In this document: piece by piece, positions 1 through 6,945 of the stretch
How positions within the stretch are numbered: the stretch's first letter is position 1
How the letters are laid out: the number at the start of each line of letters is the position of its first letter
From: Actinomycetes bacterium
Lineage (GTDB): Bacteria; Actinomycetota; Acidimicrobiia; Acidimicrobiales; UBA8190
Length of the DNA: 14,115 bases
NCBI GenBank assembly: GCA_021798135.1
Contig: JAJZYI010000045.1
Span: forward strand, 1 to 14,115
Reading direction: 5' to 3'
Notes under the pieces: generated by a model
Told to the model about the DNA's origin: nothing
Database searches by the model: none
What the model saw: only the letters and a program-made list of their open reading frames with translations
Made by a program: the position numbers and the translations under genes

Positions 1-54
1 AAGCGGGCAGGTCGGGACCGGGTGGAGACGGCCGGGGTCGGCACCGCCTGCTGA
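1..54 (+). CDS. Possible C-terminal tail of an upstream gene (partial)
   Basis: Frame 1 is open from the window edge and ends with TGA at 52-54, giving 17 residues ending in VETAGVGTAC. The only support is that a hairpin able to act as a terminator begins three bases after the stop. The other two forward frames are also open here, so the frame is not secure. No family can be recognised from so short a piece. Confidence 0.22.
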   Translation, partial: KRAGRDRVETAGVGTAC

Positions 55-56
55 GA

Positions 57-86
57 CCTGCCGCAGCGGCTGGCCCCGGCGGCAGG
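57..86 (+). terminator. Hairpin after the first stop codon, possible terminator
   Basis: CCTGCCGC at 57-64 pairs perfectly with GCGGCAGG at 79-86 around a 14-base loop. It follows a TGA at 52-54 and precedes the start at 112. There is no T tract, which is common for hairpin terminators in high-GC actinobacteria, so its role is only inferred from position. Confidence 0.3.
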
Positions 87-111
87 CGCGCCGCCCGGGC
101 AGGATGGGTGC

Positions 112-1023
112 GTGCGTGGACGGTGGCTGCGCAGGGTCGGCCCCTGGCTGACCCCTGCCCTGGTGGTGGCCGAGGTCGCGCTCGCCTCGTCGGGGCTGCT
201 GCCGCTGCGCGAGGCCGTGGCCAGCGCCGTGGCCGTCGAGCTCGCCCTGTGGGTGGTGGTGGCGGCTCGCGTGGTGGCCGGCGCCCGTCGGTTCCGCTCG
301 GCTCGCCGGGGCGGTGCCGATGCGTGGCGGGCAGCCGAGGACGCGCTGGCGGCCGTCGTGCCCAGATCGTTCGCACGGGTGATCCTGCTCGAGCCGCGGC
401 TGTGGGCCTGCCTGGTCCGCTGGGCCATCCGCCGGCACGCCGGGGTCTCGTCCGCCAGCCTCACGTACCACCGCCAGGTCCGGGGCCTCATGGGGGTGGC
501 GGCGGCGCTCGTCGCGGTGGAGGGCGCCGTCGCCGACGTCCTGCTGTTCGTGCTCCTGCCGGGCAGCGCCTGGCGGTGGGCGGTGCTGGGCGCCCACGTG
601 TACGCCCTGGTCGTCGTGGGCGGGCTGCACGCGTCGTTCGCGACCCGGCCGCACCTGGTCGTCGACGGTAACCTGGTCGTTCGGGACGGGATCTTCCACG
701 AGATCGTGATCCCGCTCGGCGCGATCACCACGGCCCGCCGCGAGCGCCGAGCCAACTCCGGCCGCAGCGGGCTCCGGTGCGACCCGGGGACGCGCGGTGC
801 GACCGTCGCGCTCGGCGACGCCACGGTCGCGCTCGGGATCGACCCCGCTGCAACGGTGGCCGTCGACGGCGTGCGCTTGCGTCCGCGAGTCGCCAACCTG
901 GCCATCACCGTCGACGAGCCGGACCTGCTGCTGGCGGCCCTCGACCGCGGCACCGCTCGCAGGGGAGGCCGGACGCCCCCTGAGCCCGGCCGTGACGCGG
1001 TCGGCCGTGGCGCGGCCCCCTGA
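112..1023 (+). CDS. Four-helix membrane protein of unknown function
   Basis: A 303-residue protein from a GTG start. Four hydrophobic segments are visible at about residues 12-32, 34-52, 127-150 and 155-176. The first pair is separated from the second by a basic, probably cytoplasmic loop of about 75 residues. The C-terminal part, about residues 180-280, is soluble and beta-rich: short alternating hydrophobic strands such as HLVVDGNLVVRDGIF, followed by IVIPLGAI and two similar VALGDATVALG strands. This resembles the strand pattern of bacterial PH-like domains on membrane proteins, but the match is by eye only. No clear Shine-Dalgarno precedes the GTG. A later start at residue 18 would cut the first helix, so the earlier start is preferred. 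The last 25 residues are Arg/Gly/Pro-rich and probably disordered. No catalytic motif is seen and function is unknown. Confidence 0.72.
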   Translation: MRGRWLRRVGPWLTPALVVAEVALASSGLLPLREAVASAVAVELALWVVVAARVVAGARRFRSARRGGADAWRAAEDALAAVVPRSFARVILLEPRLWACLVRWAIRRHAGVSSASLTYHRQVRGLMGVAAALVAVEGAVADVLLFVLLPGSAWRWAVLGAHVYALVVVGGLHASFATRPHLVVDGNLVVRDGIFHEIVIPLGAITTARRERRANSGRSGLRCDPGTRGATVALGDATVALGIDPAATVAVDGVRLRPRVANLAITVDEPDLLLAALDRGTARRGGRTPPEPGRDAVGRGAAP

Positions 1024-1155
1024 CAGGGCCAGCCGGCCCGGGGGCCGGGGTCGGGCAGCCGATCGTCGCCTCCCTCGGCGCCCTGCGCCTGCTCCTCGCC
1101 GGCAAGCGCTCTCGTGCCATACGGCCCTGGTGGTGTCGCCGGGCGGTGCGGTCCG

Positions 1156-4100
1156 ATGGGGGAGGTGAGCACCGACCCGACGATCCCGGGTGGCGCGAGC
1201 GACGGCGCCGACGCGCCCGACGCCGGACGCCGTGGCGGTCGCGGTGTGGGTCCGGGCGGCCGTGGCGGCGGGCCCGGCGCGAGCGACCCCCCGGGCGCAG
1301 GTGAGGACGCGGGCGCAGGTGAGGACGCGGGCGCGGGTGCCGGCGTCGCGCCGCCTGTCGTGGTGCTCGGTGGCGGCCAGCCGGCGCCGGGCACCTCCGA
1401 CCGCTACCGCGGTGTGCTGTTCGCGCTCGGCGCCGTCGTCACGCCGGAGGGGGGCGTCCCCGGCAGCCGGCCTCGCGTCGTCGCATCCGCCGTGGGCCTG
1501 CTGCGCCGACTGCGCGCCGCCGGCGTGGCCACCGCGGTCGTCGCTGACCACGAGGACGCCGCCGGCGTGCTCGCCGCCGCGGCCGCCGGAGGAGCCGAAC
1601 GAGCCGGAAGCACCGAGCGAGCCGCCGGCGCCACGACCGCCGAGAGAACCGCCGCTGCCGGGGGCACCGCGCGAGCCGGGGGCACCGCGCGAGCCGGGGG
1701 CACCGCGCGAGCCGGGGGAACCGCGCGAGCCGGGGGAACCGCGCGAGCCGGGGGAACCGCGCGAGCCGGGGGCGCAGCGGGCGCGGCGGGCGTGCAGGAC
1801 GCAGCGGGGGCCGGCGACGGGGCCACGGAGCCGATCGTGGCCACGGACGACGCCGCGGGCGACCTTGGGGCGGCGACCGGGCAGCGGCCGGGTGACCCGG
1901 CGGGCGCGGTGCCCGCAGGCAGCCCGGGCATGGGCCGCGGGCAGCAGCCGGCCGGCGCTCCTGGGTCGGTCGCGGGGCTCTTCGACGTCGGCGTGGACGG
2001 GAACGGCGTGGTGGGGGCCGGGCGGGGGGCGGTGGGGCTGGCGGCAGCGCCGGATCCCGCCCGCCGGCTGCAGGCCGCCGAGCGGCTCGGGGCCTTCCCC
2101 GGGACCTGCGCCGCGGTGGAGACGACCCCGGCGGGAGTCCTGGCCGCGCGGCGGGCGGGGATCGACCTGGTGGTGGCCGTGGCCGCCGACGGGACGGGCC
2201 CCGATGGCGGGCCGGACCCCGCGGGGGCACTGCGCCGGGCCGGCGCCGACGTCGTCGTCGCGGACCTCGCCGAGGTGCCCGATCGCCTCTTCTTCGCCGG
2301 CGATCCCTGGCTCCTGGCCTATCGCGGCGTCGACCCGGCCACCGAGGGGGCTCGCGAAGCGCTGCTGGCCGTCGGGAACGGCGTGCTGGCAACCCGGGGA
2401 TCGATGTGCCACGAGCGCTCGGACGGCACCCACTACCCGGGCACGTACGTCGCCGGCACGTTCGACCGGCTGACGTCGGTCGTCGAGGGGCGCGAGCGCA
2501 GCGACGAGTCGATCGTGAACCTGCCCGACTGGCTGCCGCTGACCTTCCGGTCCGACGGTGGGCCGTGGCTGTCGTCGGACCGCTGGTCCCTGTCGGGGTA
2601 CCGCGTCGCGCTCGACCTCCGCAACGCCGTGCTGACCCGGACCGCGACCGTCACCGACGGGGCCGGTCGGCGGACCAGCTGGACGGAGCGGCGGCTGGTG
2701 TCGATGGCGGATCCGCGCCTCGCCGCGCTGCAGGTCCGGCTCGTCGCCGAGAACTGGTCGGGCCGCCTGCAGCTCCGTTCCGTCGTGGACGGCGGTGTCG
2801 TCAACGCGAACGTGGCGACGCACCGGCAGCTCAACGGCCGGCACCTGCGCGTCGTCGCCACGCGCGCCGGGCCTCCGGCCGGCCGTGGCAACGCCGGCAG
2901 CGGCGACGCCTCCCGCCGAGCCGGTGGCGCCGACCGCCTCGACGGTGCCCCGCTGGCGGTCCTGGTCGCCGAGACGGTCCAGTCGCGGATCAGGGTGGCG
3001 GTCGCCACGAGGACCGAGGTGCACCGTGCCGGCGGCCCCGCCGGGGTGGATTGCCGCCCGGCGCCCGGGGTCGACGTCGCCGGCCACGAGCTCGCCCTCG
3101 ACGTGCGCCAGGGCGAGGAGGTCGTCGTGACGAAGACGGCCGCCGTCGTGACCTCGCGCCACCCCGGGATCTCCGAGCCCGCTCTGGCCGCCGAGCAGGC
3201 CGTGGCCGGGGCTCCCCGCTTCGAGGTGCTGCTCGCGGACCACGCCCGGGAGTGGTCGGAGCTGTGGCACCAGTTCGGGATCGAGCTGCACGACGGGACC
3301 GCGGCCAGTGACCGGCTGGCCGTCCGGGCGCACGTCCTGCACCTGCTGCAGTCGATCTCCCCGCACACCGCCGGGCACGACGCGGGCGTGCCGGCCCGGG
3401 GGCTGCACGGCGAGGGGTACCGGGGTCACGTGTTCTGGGACGAGCTGTTCGTCCTCCCCATCGTCGACCTGCGGGTGCCCGAGCTCGCCCGCAACCTGCT
3501 CCTGTACCGCTGGCGGCGCCTGCCGGAGGCTCGCCGCCGGGCTGCCGCAGCGGGGGGCCGGGGCGCGCTGTTCCCCTGGCAGAGCGGCAGCGACGGCAGC
3601 GAGGAGACGGAACCGGCCCTGTTCAACCCCCTGTCGGGCACGTGGATGGCCGACCACTCGCGCCTGCAGTACCACGTCGACCTGGCCGTCGCCGTCAACA
3701 CGTGGCGGCACTGGCAGGTGACGGGGGATCTCGGCTTCCTGAGCCGGCACGGGGCCGAGCTGCTCGTCGAGACGGCCCGCTTCTTCGCCAGCCGCGCCAC
3801 CTACGACGCGGGCGCCGACCGCTACGACCTCCGCCGGGTGATGGGCCCGGACGAGTTCCACGACGGCTACCCGGACCGCCCCGGCGAGGGCATCGACAAC
3901 AACGCCTACGTCAACGTGATGGCGTCGTGGGCGCTGGCCCGCGCCCGCGAGGCGTACGACCTCCTCGGGCCGAACCTCGGCCGCGACCTGTGGAGCCGCC
4001 TGCAGCTCGGGCGTGCGGAGATCGACCGGTGGGACCGCGTCAGCCGCCGCCTGCGGGTGCCGTTCCTCGACAACGGCCTGCTGGCCCAGTTCGAGGGGTT

Positions 4101-4839
4101 CGGCGACCTGGAGCACCTCGACTGGCGGCGCTACCGCGCGCGCTACGGCGACATCGCGCGCCTCGACCTGGTGCTGCAGGCAGAGGGCGACTCCACCAAC
4201 CGCTACCAGGTCTCCAAGCAGGCGGACGTGCTCATGCTCTTCCACCTGCTGAGCGCCGAGGAGCTGACCGCCCTGCTCGGGCGCCTCGGCTACGACTTCG
4301 ACCCCGCCCGCATCCCCGAGACGGTGGACCACTACCTGGCCCGCACCAGCCACGGGTCGTCGCTCAGCCGGGTCGTCCACGCCTGGGTGCTCGCCCGGAC
4401 CGACCGTGCCCGCTCGTGGGCGCTGCTGCGCCAGGCGCTGGCCACCGACCTGGCCGGCACGGCCCAGCGCACCACGGGTGAGGGCATCCACCTGGGTGCC
4501 GCTGCGGGCACGCTCGACATCCTGCAGCGCTGCTACACCGGGCTCGACGCCCGCGAGGACGCCCTGCACTTCAACCCGCTGCTGCCCGACGACCTGCGCT
4601 CCCTGCGCTTCCTCCTCCGCTACCGGAACCAGCTGGTCACCGTCGAGGTCGGCCACGAGCACCTCCGCCTGACCTCGGCGCCCGGTCCGGCGGCCCCCAT
4701 CGACGTGGTGGTCCGCGACGAGCGGGCGGAGCTGGCCGCCGGCGCGACGCTCCGGTTCCGGCTCCCGGCCGAGCGCCGCCGGCGGCCCGCACGAACGCTG
4801 GGACCGCTCCGGCCTCTCGGGCCGCTCGGCATGGTGTAG
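1156..4839 (+). CDS. Glycoside hydrolase family 65 protein (disaccharide phosphorylase type) with degenerate N-terminal HAD domain
   Basis: 1227 residues from ATG 1156; the frame stays open to a GTG at 1114. GTG 1165 is also possible, but its GGGGGAG directly abuts the codon. GH65 enzymes cleave alpha-linked disaccharides such as trehalose, maltose or kojibiose, usually by phosphorolysis, in the cytoplasm. The GH65 part covers about residues 380-1205: DPWLLAYRGVDP and GNGVLATRGS open the N-terminal beta-sandwich, FWDELFVLP and KQADVLMLF lie in the (alpha/alpha)6 barrel, GPDEFH at 897-902 carries the general acid Glu900, and HGSSLS near 1066 matches the phosphate-binding loop. The catalytic half therefore looks intact. 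Residues about 81-375 resemble beta-phosphoglucomutase-type HAD domains that are often fused to GH65, but all HAD motifs are ruined (FALGAVVT for FDLDGVVT, AAAPDP for the Lys motif, VETT for VEDA). A Gly/Ala-rich repeat insert splits it. The exact sugar cannot be assigned from sequence. Confidence 0.93.
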   Translation: MGEVSTDPTIPGGASDGADAPDAGRRGGRGVGPGGRGGGPGASDPPGAGEDAGAGEDAGAGAGVAPPVVVLGGGQPAPGTSDRYRGVLFALGAVVTPEGGVPGSRPRVVASAVGLLRRLRAAGVATAVVADHEDAAGVLAAAAAGGAERAGSTERAAGATTAERTAAAGGTARAGGTARAGGTARAGGTARAGGTARAGGTARAGGAAGAAGVQDAAGAGDGATEPIVATDDAAGDLGAATGQRPGDPAGAVPAGSPGMGRGQQPAGAPGSVAGLFDVGVDGNGVVGAGRGAVGLAAAPDPARRLQAAERLGAFPGTCAAVETTPAGVLAARRAGIDLVVAVAADGTGPDGGPDPAGALRRAGADVVVADLAEVPDRLFFAGDPWLLAYRGVDPATEGAREALLAVGNGVLATRGSMCHERSDGTHYPGTYVAGTFDRLTSVVEGRERSDESIVNLPDWLPLTFRSDGGPWLSSDRWSLSGYRVALDLRNAVLTRTATVTDGAGRRTSWTERRLVSMADPRLAALQVRLVAENWSGRLQLRSVVDGGVVNANVATHRQLNGRHLRVVATRAGPPAGRGNAGSGDASRRAGGADRLDGAPLAVLVAETVQSRIRVAVATRTEVHRAGGPAGVDCRPAPGVDVAGHELALDVRQGEEVVVTKTAAVVTSRHPGISEPALAAEQAVAGAPRFEVLLADHAREWSELWHQFGIELHDGTAASDRLAVRAHVLHLLQSISPHTAGHDAGVPARGLHGEGYRGHVFWDELFVLPIVDLRVPELARNLLLYRWRRLPEARRRAAAAGGRGALFPWQSGSDGSEETEPALFNPLSGTWMADHSRLQYHVDLAVAVNTWRHWQVTGDLGFLSRHGAELLVETARFFASRATYDAGADRYDLRRVMGPDEFHDGYPDRPGEGIDNNAYVNVMASWALARAREAYDLLGPNLGRDLWSRLQLGRAEIDRWDRVSRRLRVPFLDNGLLAQFEGFGDLEHLDWRRYRARYGDIARLDLVLQAEGDSTNRYQVSKQADVLMLFHLLSAEELTALLGRLGYDFDPARIPETVDHYLARTSHGSSLSRVVHAWVLARTDRARSWALLRQALATDLAGTAQRTTGEGIHLGAAAGTLDILQRCYTGLDAREDALHFNPLLPDDLRSLRFLLRYRNQLVTVEVGHEHLRLTSAPGPAAPIDVVVRDERAELAAGATLRFRLPAERRRRPARTLGPLRPLGPLGMV
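1591..1770 (+). repeat. 18-bp in-frame minisatellite inside the GH65 gene
   Basis: Six 18-bp units run without gaps from 1663 to 1770. Three read GGCACCGCGCGAGCCGGG (1663-1716) and three read GGAACCGCGCGAGCCGGG (1717-1770), so only a C/A position separates the two subtypes. All encode GTARAG. Four decayed units in the same register lie upstream at 1591-1662, encoding GAERAG, STERAA, GATTAE and RTAAAG. The unit is six codons, so copy-number change keeps the frame. It sits where the cap of the HAD domain would be. A shorter related duplication encoding GAGEDA occurs near 1296-1335. Confidence 0.93.
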
Positions 4840-4850
4840 GCGACGGGCCC

Positions 4851-4880
4851 GTCCCCGTCCCCGTCCCCGTCCCCGTCCCC
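4851..4880 (+). repeat. GTCCCC hexamer repeat, five copies
   Basis: Five perfect GTCCCC units start 11 bases after the GH65 stop codon. It is a simple-sequence tract in the 200-bp gap before the next gene; no hairpin with a T tract is visible there. It may be variable in length between strains. Confidence 0.9.
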
Positions 4881-5039
4881 GGCGGGAATGCCGCTGGTCG
4901 GCGGGGTCCCCGGCGCCGGCGCCGCCGCCCGGCCTGGCCGCCTCGGGAGCCGCGCTGGCCGCCGGGCACCCGCCCCTGGCCGCGGTGCGGGGCCGTTCGG
5001 CCGTGGACGGAGCCCGATCCCGCGGCGCAAGCTCGCGCC

Positions 5040-6203
5040 ATGGCCGAGACCGGCTGGTGGGCCCTGCTGGGCCCGCCTCCGCACCTCGAGCCCGGCGGCC
5101 GCGGCGCCGGCGCCGGGCGGCGGGGTCGCGCGCTCGCCGGGCCGGCCGTCGTGGGGCCGCTGCGCGTCCGGCCCGGTGGCAGCCGCCTGGTCGAGCACGT
5201 TCGCGACGAGCCCTTCGACCTCGCCGCCGTCATCGAGTTCGAGACCTACCCCGTCGTCGTGGAGGGGAGCTGGCTCGACGCTCGACACGACGCCCCGCGG
5301 CCGGACCAGGCCGGCGCGGCGGAGCGCGGGGCGGCCCGGCAGCTGCACCGGTTGGGCTGCCTGCTGTCGCTGGCGTGGGACGAGGCCTGGCGGGCGCGGA
5401 CCGCCCCGCGCGATGCCGGACGGGAGCAGCCGCACGTGCCGCCGTCGTGGCCGGCGCCGCCGCAGGAGCTGCCGCGCCGGCCGGCAGGTGCCGGGGCGGC
5501 ACCGTCGCCGGCGCCCCGACCGGAGGTCGCCAGGAGGTCACGCGGCACGCCCGTCGCGCCGGGTGCCCGGCACGTGGAGGTCCCGCCCTGGGCCGACGCG
5601 TCGTGGGCCGCGCTGGCGGCCGACCCGGTGGTCGACATCGGCCTGAGCTTCTGGCACCAGGGCCTGCTGCTGCTGCCGGAGTTCCCGTCGTTCGCGCTCG
5701 TCGCCTTCACGGCGTCCGTCGAGGCGCTCTCGGGCTGCCGCGCCTTCCGCTCGGCGCTGCGCGGCGTCCACGCCGAGCCGTGTCCCGTGTGCGGCAACCG
5801 GGCGAAGGCCGCCCGGCGGTTCTGGGCCACCGTCGCCCTCGTCGCCGACGAGGAGGAGCTGCGACGGCTGCAGTGGGTCGTCGACGTCTACGACAGCCGG
5901 TCGGACGTGGCGCACGGCGCGAGGATGTTCGGGTTCGAGACGGCGTGGGGGCCGCTGTACGAGCATGGGCACCACCGGCTGGAACGGGCCGCGGGCCAGG
6001 TCGCCGGTCGCGCCATGGGAGGGTCGGGCGCCGGGGCGGCGTCACCGTCGGCAGCGGGCGTCGCCGGGGCCCCCGGGGCTCCCGACGGCCCGGCCGGGGA
6101 GGGCCCCGAGCCGTTCCTGTGGGAGACGCTGCCCGCCGTCAGGCAGGTGGCGGCTCGCCTGCTCCGCCGGGCGCTCGGCCTGCCCGGCGGTGCAGGCGGG
6201 TGA
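5040..6203 (+). CDS. HEPN-domain-like protein (Apea-like) with Rx4H motif
   Basis: 387 residues from ATG 5040; no Shine-Dalgarno is evident. The C-terminal half looks like an Apea-type HEPN domain: a helix SFALVAFTASVEALSG (217-232), a second helix ARRFWATVALVAD, then VYDSRSDVAHG, where Arg287 and His292 form the R-x4-H motif used by HEPN ribonucleases. A CPVC pair (Cys248, Cys251) sits between the helices; a lone CxxC could bind metal only with partners elsewhere or in a dimer. The N-terminal about 100 residues contain short strands and an acidic stretch, and residues about 125-185 are Pro/Ala-rich and probably a linker. HEPN proteins commonly act as RNases in toxin-antitoxin, CRISPR-linked and abortive-infection systems, but some are non-catalytic binding domains. 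Two genes downstream on the same strand is a KAP-type NTPase, which fits a defence or stress locus. The HEPN call rests on motif reading alone. Confidence 0.68.
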   Translation: MAETGWWALLGPPPHLEPGGRGAGAGRRGRALAGPAVVGPLRVRPGGSRLVEHVRDEPFDLAAVIEFETYPVVVEGSWLDARHDAPRPDQAGAAERGAARQLHRLGCLLSLAWDEAWRARTAPRDAGREQPHVPPSWPAPPQELPRRPAGAGAAPSPAPRPEVARRSRGTPVAPGARHVEVPPWADASWAALAADPVVDIGLSFWHQGLLLLPEFPSFALVAFTASVEALSGCRAFRSALRGVHAEPCPVCGNRAKAARRFWATVALVADEEELRRLQWVVDVYDSRSDVAHGARMFGFETAWGPLYEHGHHRLERAAGQVAGRAMGGSGAGAASPSAAGVAGAPGAPDGPAGEGPEPFLWETLPAVRQVAARLLRRALGLPGGAGG

Positions 6204-6340
6204 CCGGCGGTCCGCGCGATGAGGTCCAGGTGCGCGGGGCTGGGGACGGAGACGTCGCCGGAGGATGGCGGGGTCGCCGGGGGGCGGGGCAGTCGCTGGA
6301 GAGCGGCGAGGTCGCGGCAGGACGGAGCGGCCGCCGCAGG

Positions 6341-6350
6341 AAGAGGAGGT
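6341..6350 (+). promoter_or_regulatory. Strong Shine-Dalgarno for the NifX-like gene
   Basis: AAGAGGAGGT lies five bases before ATG 6356. It decides the start of a 108-residue gene that otherwise appears as the tail of a long open frame reaching back to about 4985. Confidence 0.85.
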
Positions 6351-6355
6351 GCCCG

Positions 6356-6682
6356 ATGATCGTCGCCGTAGCGGTGACCGAAGGCGGGGAGGTCGATCCC
6401 CGGTGGGGGCGCGCCGAGCGGGTCGCCCTGGCCGACGTGACGGGAGGGACGGTGGCGTCGTGGGCCGTCCACGACGTCGGCTGGGCGGCCGGCCACGACG
6501 CGGCGACCGAGGCGAGGCACCATGCCGCCGTCGCCCGCTTCCTGCGCCAGCAGCACGTCGAGGTCGTGGTGGCCCACCACGTCGGGCCCGGCATGCGCCG
6601 CATGCTCGACACGATGGGCGTCGACGTGCACCTGGGCGCGGCCGGCGACGCCCGGTCCGCGGTGCTCGCCGCCGTCGCCTGA
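6356..6682 (+). CDS. NifX/NifB-type dinitrogenase iron-molybdenum cofactor domain protein
   Basis: 108 residues, essentially a single Nitro_FeMo-Co domain. It opens with MIVAVAVTEGGEVDPRWGRA, where family members usually have MKIAVPV followed by HFGRA; the usual His is Trp here. The second half follows the family pattern: a helix ARHHAAVARFLRQQ, a strand VEVVVAHHVGPGMRRML and the terminal GVDVHLGAAGDARSAVLAAV. In nitrogen fixers such domains bind or carry iron-sulfur/molybdenum cofactor precursors. Many non-fixing bacteria carry stand-alone copies of unknown role, and nothing else here suggests nitrogenase. Several His residues are present (about residues 40-80), so metal or cluster binding is possible. 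It sits 152 bp after the HEPN-like gene and 263 bp before the KAP-type NTPase on the same strand; co-transcription is plausible but not shown. Confidence 0.85.
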   Translation: MIVAVAVTEGGEVDPRWGRAERVALADVTGGTVASWAVHDVGWAAGHDAATEARHHAAVARFLRQQHVEVVVAHHVGPGMRRMLDTMGVDVHLGAAGDARSAVLAAVA

Positions 6683-6869
6683 CGTGGAGGATCACCCCCG
6701 CGGCTCGGCGACGGAGCTGGGCGGAGGGCTTGCGGCTGCGAGCGGCAGGTGGCGCCAGCCGTCCTCGTCGAGCGGTCGCCCCGGCGGCAAGCCGTGCCGG
6801 GCATGCTGGCGTGCTGTTCGCGTCGGCCCCCATCGCGCCGCGATCCGGCCCCTGCCCCCGCGTGGCCGC

Positions 6870-6875
6870 TACCCT
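6870..6875 (+). promoter_or_regulatory. Possible -10 element (TACCCT) before the KAP-type NTPase gene
   Basis: TACCCT in the context CCGCTACCCTGCG lies 70 bases before ATG 6946, in a 263-bp gap that otherwise contains no recognisable gene. The TAnnnT form is common in actinobacterial promoters, but no good -35 is present 17 bases upstream, so this is weak. Confidence 0.22.
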
Positions 6876-6945
6876 GCGGGGGGCACGCCAGGCGCCGCCG
6901 CCGTCGGCAGCGCGTGGCGCGCGTGGGCGGAGCGCGGAGGCGGGC

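Noticed and set aside
1024..1155. A small coding region in frame 3 with a hydrophobic stretch (ASLGALRLLLAG)
   Set aside because: It has no start codon with a ribosome binding site, is short, and continues as an Arg-rich shadow of the GH65 gene.
1404..1931. Minus-strand frame rich in PPARAV repeats
   Set aside because: It is the reverse reading of the 18-bp repeat array within the GH65 gene; no domain or start signal supports it.
4985..6682. A long + frame that would join a 560-residue protein to the NifX-like domain
   Set aside because: The part before 6356 overlaps the HEPN-like gene in another frame and is an Arg/Gly/Pro-rich shadow. The strong ribosome binding site at 6341-6350 marks the true start at 6356.
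6356..6682. Evidence of a nitrogen-fixation locus
   Set aside because: Only one Nitro_FeMo-Co domain is present, with no nifHDK, nifB radical-SAM part or other cofactor genes; such domains are common outside nitrogenase systems.
6265..6945. N-terminal extension of the KAP-type NTPase
   Set aside because: It overlaps the NifX-like gene and is low-complexity and Arg-rich. ATG 6946 has GGAGG at the right distance.
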